Shown piece by piece: positions 21,481 through 33,953 of a DNA stretch of 64,000 nucleotides (positions within the stretch are counted from its first letter, which is position 1; the number at the start of each line of letters is the position of its first letter). A program made the position numbers and the translations under genes. Origin of the DNA: Vandiemenella viatica (taxonomy: Eukaryota > Arthropoda > Insecta > Orthoptera > Morabidae). The DNA lies in NCBI GenBank assembly GCA_031002005.1, contig CM061919.1:177799121-177863120 (forward strand), read 5' to 3'. The notes under the pieces were generated by a model that saw nothing but the letters and a program-made list of their open reading frames with translations, did no database searches and had not been told where the DNA came from.

Positions 21481-22955
21481 TACTGTGTTCTAACGTCCTT
21501 ACACTAGTAAAGCTTTCCTACAACAGCGTCGAGTTACTTAACATCTCTTTTGACGTCAATAGGTCTTCCTAGATCGATCCTGGGTAGAATCGCAGAATTA
21601 AGAGTGACATCAAAATTGTAGCTTTGAAACGATTAGTACACAAAAATTACGCAAAAGAGAATAACGCAGAGAAAACTTGAAGGACAAGTTGTCAGATTCT
21701 TCGTGGTTTAATTAATACGGTAATTAAGTAGTCCACAATGTACTTCAGCTTAAACTTTCGTTTATTTCCAGACAAAACGTCAACGATATTGTTTACATCC
21801 ATAGATACAATCCTGAGATACTACTAACGCAGTCCTTGGCAGTTGCAAAGTGAATCTGTATAAACTACTACTGTCCTGCTGATTTCTTTATATAGGCTCT
21901 ATTGAACTTTCTAGAACTCATCAAAAGCTTCCGCCAGATATTTATCGAACATTAACAATTACCCAAACAATTGAAACATATTAAAAACAATCAGAATTAA
22001 TACATAATCATTTAACATCATTACAAAATGGTCAGAAATGGAAATTAAAGATACTTAAAAACAAAATTATTTACAGAAATCATTTTAATATGTAGCAAAT
22101 TGTCCTTTAGACATCGTAACTTGCATTAATTCTTGGAATTACCAACATTTAAGCAATTCTCTTGCACAATTCGGTCCTTAAACATATCAAATGACCTCTA
22201 AATAATTTCTTTTCATAAAATAAAGTCTTTATACATTGATTTACAGGAAATTTCAAAACAGATCTATGAGATCATATTCAAGCAAACTTTAGCTCCCTAC
22301 AAATACTTCATAAAATACAATTCTATTTAAAGTTCAATTATGAGGGCTGTTACAAAGTGCATTAACCAAAATGACGTGGTCAGGATGCCTAGCAGGATAA
22401 ATCAACATGGGATGAACATAAATGCAAATAAGAGTAAGCTTATTAGGTAAAGGTTGATTATAATTATAGTGTGGGGAACGAATTGTTAGTTGAAGATTTG
22501 AAATGTAAATATCGTGGAATAACATTGGGCTAGTGCTAGGAAAAGTTTTAAGATACTACATTTATTTGAGAGTGTGATGAGTAAAAGTGCCCGAGAAGTG
22601 AGAGAATTGGATTTCAAAATTTTGTCGGGCAATTGTTTGAGTTTGGTATTGTGATGAATGGAGTTGAGGATGGGTTGATTTTATAAGTTTTGAATTATGA
22701 TTATTTCTGTTCACAAGAATCTCAAAGCTGTCATATTACAAGAAAACAGACAATTAATATTTATTTTGTTCTGTTGGCATTTACACCACCAGACATATAT
22801 TTTCAACTAACATAAAATCAATGCAAGATATTGAACACAAAGCCTAGACGTTACAATTGGCCGATTAACCAAAGAAAATAATGACTGAATTTAACGAAAA
22901 TATGATTCAGGAAATATCAAATGAAATTGAAAAATTAAAGTTAACAAAACATGCA
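21481..22955. other. AT-rich, nothing recognised
   Basis: Nearly 1.5 kb without a frame or a repeat I can place. Confidence 0.4.
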
Positions 22956-23243
22956 TGACATGTCGTTTTTTTTGTATCTGCTTTACGTCTCTTTTTAACA
23001 TCGAGGTCTTTAGAGACGGGAAAGGATAGGGGGCAAGGATGGGGGGCAAGGATGGGGGCAAGGAATGGGAAGGAATTCGGCCATGTCCTTTTGAAGAAAG
23101 CATCCCGGCATTTGCCTGGAGTGATTTGGGGAAACCATGGAAAACCCAAATCTGGATGCCCGGACGGGGATTCAAACCGCCGTCCTCCCGAATGCGAGGC
23201 GAGAACGCTAACCGTTACACCGCCCCGCTCGGTGACATGTCGT
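22956..23243 (-). mobile_element. tRNA-derived SINE with intact target duplication and internal triplication
   Basis: Flanked by the 11-bp direct repeat TGACATGTCGT (22956-22966 and 23233-23243). The poly(T) start marks the 3' tail. Within the body a GGGGGCAAGGATGG unit occurs about three times (23027-23062), unlike the single GGGGCAAGGAA of other copies. The clean duplication implies a fairly recent insertion. Confidence 0.92.
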
Positions 23244-24244
23244 GATAACGAACATCAGCAATTAAACTATATGCACATGAACATGAAAATTAATCTCGGG
23301 CGCCGTCAATACAAGAAAACATTATGGAACTCGTGATAAGCAATGGGCCTGCACAACACATAACGTTCTGCAAAATATGCCAACTAGCTAAGAATGATTC
23401 TGCTTGATGAGCAGAGGTCTTTATCTCAAGTCGCTTACGGGTCTGTCACAGACTCAAGAACCAAATGCCTGGTGTGAGCACATTACCACCACGTAGACTG
23501 CGTCAATAATGACTGCCGCACTGCCTATCACTGTGCGATATCGATACTGTGACCAGACGAGGATCACCAGCCTGCGGTCATAGCACGGTCACTGTACGAC
23601 TCCTTCCAGGGTCGAACCGTCTATGCCAGACCGCGTAACAGGCCAGAATACCGTTTTCCACTCCCGGAAAAGATGGCTTCCACTTCTCTTCGGTGAAGAA
23701 CATGCGAGCATAAAAGATAAGCCCTACTTTAACTTATGAGAACCCCAACGTTACATTTCACTGGCGGAACAAGTTGTCTTGAAATCACGTGGTGTCACAG
23801 CACATTGCTATTCGCGACCCTCATGTTACGCGCGTCGTATTGGGTGGGGAGGCGTTGGTCGGCCTTCACAGCTTCGCTACCCACGTCAAGGGGCAATGCA
23901 CCCGACCTTGACTGGCGAAAGCGTGGGGACTGCCTCACTGCCCATTTTCCCTGTGGCGTCGCATAGGCGGGGTGGCTAACGGTATAGCTTCCGACCACCA
24001 CATTGAGATGAGGCCTCCAGTCCTCGCTCTAAACAGAATTCTGAAACTCGCATATTGGCTCTGAGTCTTCTCATTTAAATAACCTTGCATACTAATTTAA
24101 CAATTTGGGTCACCCAAGATTAGTATAATCTAATCTAGGACCTGAATAAATTGATGAAATAAAATGATCTGAATGATATACAAATTTGAGTGTGACGTAC
24201 AAGCGTCCCACTTCAGTATGTACAGTACTTACTTACTTTTTCGT
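23244..24244. other. No gene; GC-richer part at 23560-23990
   Basis: Overlapping frames on both strands at 23736-24001 without domains. Confidence 0.3.
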
Positions 24245-24487
24245 GTCCAGATTTCAAAATCTTTTTTCCCAATGTTGGAAAAAGTTGTTAATGTCTCTTC
24301 CTGTCCATAGATCTTCAAGTGTTGTTGGAAACTGGCACTGCTTTCAAGCATAGAGGTGATCCATGGTCTGCTGTTCTCCACATTCACATCAATCGTCTGT
24401 TATCAGACCCCATTTATACATGTTAGCTTTTACTTTAGCCACTCCTGTTCTTATAAGGTTGAGGGCTCTCCATTGTACCCAGTCCAA
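24245..24487 (-). pseudogene. LINE C-terminal fragment (Cys-His region) with AGTAAGTAAGTA tail
   Basis: Read on the minus strand with frame jumps it gives ANMYKWGLITDD, CECGEQQTMDHLYA and EDLWTGRDINNFFQHWEK. The CECGE.QTMDHL pattern is the C-terminal C-C-H-C region that follows RT in jockey- and RTE-related elements of arthropods. It ends in AAGTAAGTAAGTAC, a simple-repeat 3' tail. Several frame breaks show it is dead. It sits head to head with the plus-strand fragment that follows. Confidence 0.7.
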
Positions 24488-24489
24488 TT

Positions 24490-25012
24490 TTATACCAGAT
24501 GGTTCCTCTGAGTTTGATGGTGTATTATGGGACCCACATATTTGGTATCAAATACAAGAGTTGGAGAGGGTGCAAAGAAGGGCTGCTAGACATTTCTCTG
24601 GAAATTACTACAGAATATAATGAGTAGCTGATATGATAAAGGAGCTGGAATGAGATTCTTTGGAAGACGGAAAGAGAGTGAAGATAGCCATGGAAGTGTA
24701 GAAGCCGTGCATTGGTGATAAGGGTTTGAAAATATTGGTGGAAGAATTAAGAATGGTGCGTGGAAGGAAAGGGATGACCGTGACCACAACCTGGCACTCG
24801 ATTTAAGGAATAAGGGTATGGGTAAAATTTCTTTAGTATGTAAGGGAGTCAGGGATTTGAATAAATTACAAAGGAATATGATGAATAGTTTACCGAAAAC
24901 GCTCAAAGAATTTAAAATTCGTGGAGTTCAAAAGTAGATGAGTATAAGAAAGGGAGAAAATGAGTGCGTAGTGAAATGACCACCGGTGGGCTCCGTTGCA
25001 ACTAGGGAAAGT
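24490..25012 (+). pseudogene. CR1/jockey-type reverse transcriptase, C-terminal fragment (family B)
   Basis: Shares with 57398-57880 the ordered segments RVQRRAAR, GNYYR, DMIKELE, RKGMT/DDHDHNLALDL, GKGVRD and PKTLKEFK. Its 3' end has the same ACCACCGGTGGGCTCCGTTGCAA block (as ACCGGAGCCTATGCTCCATTGCAA in the other). Three or more frameshifts and stops. Only the region after the RT palm is left; endonuclease and catalytic motifs are missing. Confidence 0.75.
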
Positions 25013-25737
25013 TCCTTCAGAAACTAACTAAAAACCAAACAAACAGAAAAACAGTGTAACTGAAAATAAAAATTGTATTGCTGTGATCCCAAAGCAGTGT
25101 GATGTTCGAATGCTTTCTTGCTATTGCCGCATGGGTAGTTTGGCATTCTTACCAAACGTACCGCAGAAGGACGAGATTTGTATGTGGAACGTAAAGTTGG
25201 CAGAAGGCGCTTGGTGGTCAACATGCCAACAGTAATCCTGCAGCATCAGCAGACAGCGGTCGGCTTTGGTGTCAGTAAAAGTCAGCAGTAGTGCAGAAAA
25301 AACTGTTTCGCGATGGGAAGTGATAGGAAGGAGCAATGGTGCATAGACAGTTCATTGCTTTGCGGTATGAAGATATATAGAAACTCATTGTTTTTGTTGT
25401 GGGGATATGAATATAAATAGTAGATTAATTAGGGCAATTCTTTATAACAGTTAAGTCCCTCAAAATTATTATTTAGGTCTATTAAATATGTAAACAGAAA
25501 AATGGAAATTTTTAAAATTTGCAGAAACTACATGTCTACTTTACGTAATAAGGTAGTAAGGTATGCAAACTCAAGAAATAATCAGTATTAAAATCTTCTT
25601 TCATATGACTTGAGTATAATAATTCTCAAAATAGTATATTCCTGTGTAAAGATGGGCTAATCATACTTTTCCTTTGTATCCATACGAAATCAACAGTGAT
25701 TATTGATACCTGTACAAAACAAAACTTTCAATTCCAG
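25013..25737. other. No recognisable gene
   Basis: Frames at 25024-25224 and 25121-25336 overlap each other in different frames and lack domains. Confidence 0.35.
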
Positions 25738-25976
25738 TTTTTTTAATGACTTTACGTATCATTGACGGTGAGATCATTGGAGGTAGGAAAGGATTGGGAG
25801 CTAGAAACGGGAATGATTTCGTCCATGGCCTTTTGAAGGTACCATCCTGGCATTCGCCTGGAGTGATTTGGGGAAACCATGGAAAACCAAAATCTGGATG
25901 GCCGGAATGGAATTCGAACCGCGTCCTCCCGAATACGAGGCCAGAGCACTACCGCTCACCCGCCACGTTCGGGCTC
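25738..25976 (-). mobile_element. tRNA-derived SINE, main family
   Basis: Complete minus-strand copy: TTTACGTATCATTGACGG, GTCCATGGCCTTTTGAAGG, GGAGTGATTTGGGGAAACC, GGAATTCGAACC, then the head GCCACGTTCGGGC. Confidence 0.92.
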
Positions 25977-27210
25977 TGTTTTTAAACATTCAATGTATGC
26001 GTATGTACTCCATTGACTAACATTTACAATTTAATGTTTATGTTCGTTCTACATTTACATTTTCACATATAGTATTGTATTAATTAACTTTTACAAGCCT
26101 TCAGTCCACATAGTTTTATCTTTTTCGACAGTATAGCAATCTCTCTGCTTCGTTCGCCCTGGGATGTTTTATTCCACACGTCAACCAGAGATCGCGTTGC
26201 TCCCAATTCAAATTACACTCAAGAATTTTTAATTTACTTCAAATAATTCCTTCATATAATGAATATGTATATTAAACTAGAGGTGACCTCGTTTTGAGTA
26301 TCGACATTGATCTGGATTAGTATCCGGTTTTATGGTTAACGGTCATATCTGCTTAAGCTGATCCGGCTGAAATACAAGCTGAACCAGTATGTGCTTTGCA
26401 AAAATTGAAGATTTTCTGTTGAGTCTGAAGAAACTCAGAAATAGTAAAGAGAGATGTTTTGTGTGTACAGAGACTACACTCTGTATAGCAAAAACATAAA
26501 GATCCTGACCGCATAACCTGGTCTGGCGGAAATAAAAAGTTTTCCTTTATTGTACACTTTGAGTTCACACTAGAAAATTTCAGGAATATTTGTTGAGTAT
26601 AAAGGGGGTTGGAAGAAGTAAAGATCAGAGGTTTTCACTGACCGAGTGATAGAAGTTAATGAAGGATTTCTCACTAGGGTACAGATTGCAATAATACAAA
26701 ATCCATCCGAGGAAAGTCTATTCGAAAGTGTTATTTTCGTTGAAAGAGACTCTACGGATCTTTAAGGGAAGTATGATAGTCTTTTATCAAGAAGGCGTGT
26801 TCAAACTGTTGCTTAGCACAATGTTGTTTGGGGTAGTGCAGAAGATAGATTCATTTATTTCCTTACCTCAGTTAGTAGGAAGTTATAAATAGAATGATGC
26901 CTTAAAAATGAGGAAACTGGAAGAAACCCAAGTATGGAGACTATGTGTATTATATTTCTCAGGCTTCACTCTGGCTTATGTAGGACTTCCTCTGCTTCAA
27001 GAAGTTACTTCCGGGAACACCAAAAGGAACGCTTATTGTAATAAAATTCCTTTTGGGATTCAAGTCGAATATAAAGATTCATGTACGTAACTATTGTAAA
27101 CTTTCTTGTTCCTTGCGTTTTCTGCATGTCAGTAACTTTTAGCTTCTGATAGTGCCGTACTGCAACTACGAAAAATTTCGAAGTTTGATAAGACATGAAA
27201 TTGTAAACAC
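25977..27210. other. No recognisable gene
   Basis: No supported frame; unique-looking sequence. Confidence 0.4.
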
Positions 27211-27445
27211 AACTTTTTGCTTATTGCTTTACGCCTCATCGACGTCGAGGTCATTAGAGGTGAGAAAGGATGTCAGGAGGGTCAAGTAACGATAAGGAAT
27301 TCGACCATGACCTTTTGAAGGAAGCATCCAGGAACTGGCCTGGAGTGATTCGGAGAAACCATGGAAAACGCAATTTTGGATGCCCGGAAGGGGATTCGAA
27401 TCCACGTCCTCCTAAATGTAATGCCAGAGCGTTAACCACTATATT
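27211..27445 (-). mobile_element. tRNA-derived SINE, main family
   Basis: GCTTTACGCCTCATCGACGT start (3' end), GACCATGACCTTTTGAAGG, GGGGATTCGAATCC B-box complement. The 5' head is slightly degraded. Confidence 0.9.
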
Positions 27446-29130
27446 AATAAGATATTTCAAAAAAACCTTTTCTTATCGTGTCGAGAAAAAGTTACATGAA
27501 ATTTTAATTTCCATGACCCACAACATATTTTGACATGTCAGGAGAAGTTAACAAATGCGAAGGAAATTAGTAATGATTTCCCCGCAATTCTTCAAATTTT
27601 ATATTTAAGTGACAAAATGTCATTTCACTTTGCTCTGCGCTCTGTAAGCATACATTCCCTGCTATTAGCTAGAAGACCTTAATTTATTTCTGCTTTAGAT
27701 ATTATGGTATTATTTTTAATGTGAGCACATGGTCGTTGCGCTTGGAGATTTTATATCAACTTGAAGAACCAAAATTTGAACTAAAAAAATTTGAAATACC
27801 AACATTTGAGTAAAGCTCGTGTTTATTTATTTATTTTTTATTTTTTTTTTTTTTTAATAAGATAACATTTAAATTTTCAATTAGAGCTACGATGGATTTC
27901 CAAAATATGTATTCCAGGAATCTTTGACTTCATACCGGGAATAATGGTGTTTGTATAGCATTACTGTATGTGAAGGTGACATATCTATTTCCTTGATAGG
28001 GGTATGTATTTATATTTAAGAAATACCGAAATTTACGAACACACATTGTTTGTATTAAGTTTTTTCTAACATTTTGTGATGATAGTTTATTGTTGTTACA
28101 ACTTTTCAGTACACTAAAAGAGAATTCAGGGCGGAAAGTGGCCGAAATATTAAAGACTAAAATGTAATATAATCCTCTCCGGTGTTCTCCTAAAATGTAA
28201 TCAAACAGGATCCCGAAATCTGATCTGGAAAGTATCAGATATTCTGCAAGACTAATGATTAATAGTCGTATTATATTTTCACAAACACATTTTAATGACT
28301 GACGTGCTCTAACACTAAGTCATAGGTATCACACGAAAGCTACAAGGTTGAAAGAAGATTAGCCCACTGCTCTGTAAATAATTCTTGTGGACCCGCACTC
28401 ATTCGCAAAGAGACGATAGTCAAAAAACTCTGAAAAATTGACAGCTGAAACAGACGGGAGTGACACACGCAATGAGAATAAAAATATAACCCTTCGTTAT
28501 TCTTTTATTCACACCATTTGAAACGATTACTCAAAATTATGTCGGACTGCTTACACAAACTTAACATTAGATCCACAAAACCATCTCTTCCTTCAGCAAC
28601 ATTCATTCGCAATCACAGACTTCCCTGCTCTTTCTGGCATCAACGAATGTTACAGACCACATTAGCTGCACTGCTAACTCTTTCTTCTGCATTGCATTCT
28701 TTTGTTAAAAACAGAACGGACCACACCCAATGTTTGCCACTTCAAAAGTCAGCCATTCCCTTCCCGCTTTCTCATACGCATGACGGAGATATTTTTAAAC
28801 TTTTCCCACTGAAGTTTTATCACCCCATGGAGTTTGAGAGGAAAGGGGAGGAGGAGATGAACATATTCTTAGGCATCACGTATAAAAGAAACTTTCTGAT
28901 TTAATGAAGAGGACTTAACACAAAACAATTCAACAATAATAATAATCATAATAAAAAAATTATAAATTTATATATGTTAACAGTTTGTACGATAGAAGAA
29001 TTTTGGTTTCTACCATATGAAGATTACTACATTCATAGCCGATTCAATTAACAGCCAAATGCTCCTTATCAACAAGAACTTAAATGTTTAATTTCTTTTC
29101 CTTTTCCAAAATCTGTGTTTCAAAATACTT
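27446..29130. other. AT-rich, one unplaced ORF
   Basis: A T run at 27836-27856. The 128-residue frame at 28518-28904 (plus) is Ser-, Leu- and His-rich with no domain I recognise, and looks like chance. Confidence 0.3.
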
Positions 29131-29700
29131 GGGCGTCACGTAGTTCAGTCAACACAAGGGCTCTATCACGATGTAGTCAAGAATTTTTCTTTGAATCTGA
29201 ACATTTTGAGAAGTTGTAATGCTCATACAAAGGAAATAGCGTACAAAACACTAGTGCGTCCGCATTTGGAATACTGTTGTGGAATTTGGGATCCTTATCG
29301 CAAGGGATTGATTGACACATTAGAGAAAGTACAGAGAAGAGCCGTTCGATTCGTGACTGCTAGTTACAGTCCTTACGTAAGTGTCACAGAGCTGATTCGT
29401 GGGTTGGGCTGGGATTGTTTGGCGGACAGACGACGTCGTTTTCGTTTGAATTTGCTGGATAATATGCGAAAATCTTTAAGTTACGAGTGCAACGAAATAC
29501 TTCTTCCACCAACCTATTTAGGTCGCAATGACAGGAGGGATAAGATTAGAGAAATAAGATGCCGTACTGATTCATTTATGTATTCCTTCTTTCCTCGATC
29601 TGTTCGGGATTGGAATGCGCAGAATTAGGATTGGTGCTTAGCACCCTCTGCCAACCACAGTATTTGTGATTTGCAGAGTATAGATGTAGATGTAGAGGAA
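29131..29700 (+). pseudogene. CR1/jockey-type reverse transcriptase, C-terminal part plus 3' tail (family A)
   Basis: The frame at 29191-29628 reads NILRSCNAHTKEIAYKTLVR, PHLEYCCGIWDPYRKGLI, VQRRAVRFVTASYSPYVSV, GWDCLADRRRRFRLNLLDNM, LLPPTYLGR and FFPRSVRDWNAQN, then TAG. This is the stretch after the RT palm. Fragments of it at 378-567 and the copy at 55574-56344 are about the same family. After the stop comes GCACCCTCTGCCAACCACAG, then GAGTATAGATGTAGATGTAG, a short GATGTA-repeat 3' end. 5' truncated, as is typical for LINE insertions; no endonuclease or FADD motif left. The intact frame over 145 residues suggests this copy is not very old. Confidence 0.88.
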
Positions 29701-29766
29701 CATCCGGAAAGGCTCCCCTGCCTGTTTTCCATTCATTACCACCGAGTACATTCCCAGCAGAACCTT

Positions 29767-29989
29767 GTGCGTGAATGGTAACGTAGGCTTGGCATTCAGG
29801 AGGACACGGGTTCGTATCTCCTTCCAGCCATTCAGTTTTAGGTATCTCATGGGTTCTCGGAATCACTACCACTAACTTCGAGACGGTTTCTTCAAAAGTC
29901 CATTGATGAATCCCTTCCCCTTCGTTCCCCAAAATTTTATGCCATCTCTAAAGACCTCGCGAGGCATAAATCCTTAAACAACAAAAAAG
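29767..29989 (+). mobile_element. tRNA-derived SINE, main family, diverged
   Basis: Head GTGCGTGAATGGTAACG, block GGCATTCAGGAGGAC, GGTTCGTATCTCC, TTCAAAAGTCCATTGATGAA and TCTCTAAAGACCTCGCGAGG, then an A-rich end. Confidence 0.8.
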
Positions 29990-30299
29990 AACTCCGCAAG
30001 TCAAGGAAGGGAATACGGAGATCTGCCTTTGTGAAACACAGCGTTACGTCTTCTGGGTCTGATATTACCTTATCTTAGATAACCGTACTAGAGACAATTA
30101 TTTTGAAAGTAGACATTTAAGCTAGTTTTGTAATCCTGTTATTTCGCAGTGCAGAGTTCATTGTGCTTATCCACAATTTAATGGAATTATCCATTGGTAT
30201 TTTTAATTACTCTAAATTACTTACTATCATTCCTGCTGTCGAAATACTATCGTATTTTGTGCTTGAAGCGTCCAGCTTTCAGAGACCACCAATGATTAT

Positions 30300-30600
30300 A
30301 AAGAACGGTCAAACGCATCATTTATACGGCTTTGGGTGAAGACTGGTCGGAGAGGCGAGCCAACATCCATTATATCGAGAGGCGCTGTGGCCCGGCCAAA
30401 TGTTTACAGGGGTCGCCTCTCCGCTGCCTTATAGCTGATTTATTTGGCCAGCCTTTCGCCCTAATGGCCGTCGCTGCTAGTGGCCACCAGTCGCACCAAA
30501 GCCCAGATGATAAATGGTGCCGACCACCCGGGCCGCTTAGCCGTAAAAATGTAATGATTGCGAGGAAGAAGGGGGAATTTCCCAACTAGGTCACCCACTG
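30300..30600. other. GC-rich island with forkhead/homeodomain-like motifs
   Basis: Contains AAATGTTTACAGG, CTGATTTATTTGGCC and AAAATGTAATGATTGC between GC-rich stretches and palindromic GCCGCTTAGCCG sequence. Frames on both strands (30332-30589, 30370-30585) lack domains. A candidate host enhancer or unidentified repeat. Confidence 0.3.
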
Positions 30601-32162
30601 TGTAGGTGGGAGAAGAGAGGCCAAGTCAGAGGAGCCTTCTTCTATTTTTTTTTTAGTTACCGGACCTGCAGAGAACGCGAAGCTCAGTGGCCACCTGATC
30701 CACCAAGATAAATTGTTGAGTCCTGAGAAATCTTCCCGAAAATAGTTTGGTCCGCGAAAGAACGTGATAAAAATACAAGTAGGAAATCTACAGGCTGCGT
30801 GTTGAAAATTGGTGGCATTAAATTGTAACTGAAAAGGTGATTATCTTCAACAAAGGCAGGAAGTTCAAGAGGCCAACAGGAAGAATGGTGGAGTGTCTTT
30901 TATACAAGGTAACAATAACCTAATTGCTGCGGTGACTAATCGATGACCTTTGATCTTCACAACTGTGAATTGAGTTTCACTTTCTAGAGAATTTTGTGCA
31001 TTTGCAATTCTTGTTTCTTCCCACGAGAGACAAATATCAGTAAAAGTAAATGTGAAACAAGTTATTTATTGGAATACACGTAAAACTAACCTGCAAATAA
31101 TATTAACAAAATATGATACATTTCTTGGTGCCAAATTCAAACTGACTTTTTTTTAATGAGTGTGGAATTTTTATGATTATTATAGAGAAAAACAGTATGG
31201 AAACTATTAAGACTTTTTAAATATATGTGTGTAATATTATTAGTCATTATTCCCCACGAAGACAATGTTTAAATACAAATTATTCATGGTTATTCAGCTT
31301 TTTTCTTTAAGTATTTTCTCTCCACTTCTCTTCCCGTAAGCTCTTCAAGCGTTCATGGTGTTCCTGTTTCCTATGTTCCGTCCGCTTTGTTCCTGTTTTC
31401 TTCTGTATTTTGTTTTCATAATTTTGTTCGGGAATTATCCCATCTTTTGAGTCATTTTGTTACTGATTCATGCAGGATTTATATCATAATTCTCAAAAAC
31501 TCGAAAGAATCTTTGAAGAAATTCCTCTCACCATTAATACATTGAAACAAATATTTGACATGAAACGAAACCTATCTTCAACATTACTTTACATAGCTAC
31601 TGAGTTAAAAACGATGATCTTAATTCAATATAACATAAATGTGATGGAGCATATGCCACAGTGGCTATTTCCTACACACTTACTTAAGAGTTTTTTTTTA
31701 ATTTTTTTTTTAAAATCTTTAATTCTTTGAATATAATTTCGCTTCTCACCTACGTATTCCCATCACGAATTTTAAATTATTTCAGAGGTTCAGGTAAATT
31801 TTAATTTAGGGAAAAATAAGAGCACCAGAGAAAACTCTCTTAATACCAATGATGGGGTGGAAGAAAATTTCTCAAGCAACAAATAATGTTAATAATAATA
31901 ATAAACGGAAACGAAATGACAAAAGCAGACAGAAAACGATTGTTCATAAAATCTAGAACGCCGTGCAACTTGCATCAAAATTACAACTTCATTTCCCGAG
32001 TACCATTGATAACTAATCACCTTTGAAACAAGTGCATAGCTTAAAAGCAAATTTATGATGTGAATTCTTAAACGAAATTCGTCAGTAAAAATCGTGATTG
32101 ATGAGCATATATAAATCATTTCGGTACCTCCATTTATTTCTGTCTGTGTCTATTGTTCTTGA
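30601..32162. other. No recognisable gene
   Basis: AT-rich; the frame at 31470-31730 ends in a poly-T-encoded hydrophobic tail and is likely chance. Confidence 0.4.
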
Positions 32163-32370
32163 TTATAGTTTTACGGTTCATCGACTTCGAGGTCGTTAGA
32201 AGCGGGGAAGGATTGGAGCAAGGAACGGGAGGGAATTCGGCCATGGTCTTTTAAAGGAACCATACCTGCATTCAAATGAAGTGATTTGGGGGAACCACCG
32301 AAAACCCAAATCAGGATGCCCGGACGGCGATTCAAACTGGCATCCTCGCGAACGCGAGGCCAGAATTTCT
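32163..32370 (-). mobile_element. tRNA-derived SINE, main family, 5'-truncated
   Basis: TTTTACGGTTCATCGACTTCG, GGCCATGGTCTTTTAAAGG, GTGATTTGGGGGAACCACC and GGCGATTCAAACTGG, then stops within the head at GCGAGGCCAGAA. Confidence 0.88.
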
Positions 32371-33892
32371 TCCTCACATCAAACACTAAGCTTATTAATC
32401 CCCCATGGTTTGCATTGTTTACTGGAATTTTTAACAGTAAAGACAACTTCACAATGACAAATATTATTAATTTTTTTTTGAGGGAGTATTTCATAGAGTA
32501 AATAAGTCCGTCATCATAAGAACATCTCGAGTTTTATAAAATTCATGTGCAGCGAGAAAGTTATAGTTTCTGCTACAAGAAGAAAGGGAACTTTTACGCT
32601 GAAAATATTCATGATGTTGGTATTTCGGCAGCCGGCCGGTCTGGGACAACAATTCCTTTGATGTACGGTAATGGTGAATAGTTAGTCAACTGTTACGCCT
32701 CACGTCACAGTCCAGCGAGGATAAAATTCCACATTTATTTGCTCAACGCTATACAATATCTAAATTTTTTATATTGCGGTTCATGGCTCTAAAATTACAC
32801 AGCGATGTAATAACTAACATGAAAATCAGATATCTGCAAAATGTGCGCGTGGAAGGACTGTTTACATTGATTTCCTACGTAACGCCCATCTGTAACCTTT
32901 GTCTAACACACACGGCCTTTTCAATAATTTTGCGAATGTTATAGTAGAATAAAATCTAATGCTGAAAAATTTGTGTTTCATAGAGTCTTGATATGGAAAT
33001 CCCGATTGGTGGTGAAACTTGTCGCAAATAGTACAATTAAAAATAAGACAATTTGGTTGATACAAACAGGTTCACAATAGATTCAGGGTAATAGTAAAAA
33101 TTATTATTTGATTCAGTAAAGATCATAATCCAAATGTTCTAAACTTTCCAATTTTATTTTTTCTTAAAAAATCACATGTTCTTCTAAATTTGCCTTCAAC
33201 TTCAGATAAGTCTTAATTAAACATCACTTAGAAATTTTTTAGCTCGAACAGAAGCAATCGTCCTTCAGATATTCTCTCCGTTTCTTGTTTAAAACCTGTA
33301 TTTATTGTTTGTAAGCTATTTGATACGGTGATGAAGATTACTAAACAGAAGTAACATTGTGTAGTAAACATCTGTTTGTACTGATGATTATCATTTTTTA
33401 ATTTTCCTCATTTCTGAAACGAAATCGTATACGGGGTAATTTGATTTAAAGTAATAAGAATTTTCAATAACAAACAGAGTGACAGAAGAATCATACTCAA
33501 AAGGCTTTGTAAGAAGGCAGAGCCTTATGGAAAATTCTTTGTAAGATTCTCTTCGTTTTATATTTCAAAAGATCTAAACAGCTTTCTTCTTGACAAAAAT
33601 ACTTTTTTTTAATCTACGAAGATTATTCACCAAACTAGTGCCTTACTTCTCAAATAAATGATAATAGGATGAATGTTTTAATACATTCTGATCTACTGTA
33701 ATCGAAAGCGTTTTGCTGTAAGTGTGTTGCTGCTTAACTTCTTCATTAGGATCCGAAGTTTTTTATTGATTAAGATTCTCATCCAAGAAATTTACTATTT
33801 TTCTAACTCACAATAAAATAATTTTAATGACGTGTTACGTATACCTGTACAAATTTTCTTAAAGGAAAAAAAAAGAAAACCTGGCGTATTGG

Positions 33893-33895
<3 letters not shown>
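32371..33895. other. AT-rich, nothing recognised
   Basis: No frames or repeat matches. The 3' target flank of the R1-like element is here (GCGTATTGGGAG just before the poly-T run). Confidence 0.4.

Positions 33896-33951
<56 letters not shown>
33896..33951 (-). repeat. Poly(A) tail, 56 nt, of the R1-like element
   Basis: An uninterrupted run of 56 T on the plus strand. Its minus-strand orientation matches the LINE just downstream. Confidence 0.85.

Positions 33952-33953
<2 letters not shown>

Noticed and set aside
28518..28904. Host exon of 128 residues
   Set aside because: No domain, low-complexity composition and no splice or conservation evidence.
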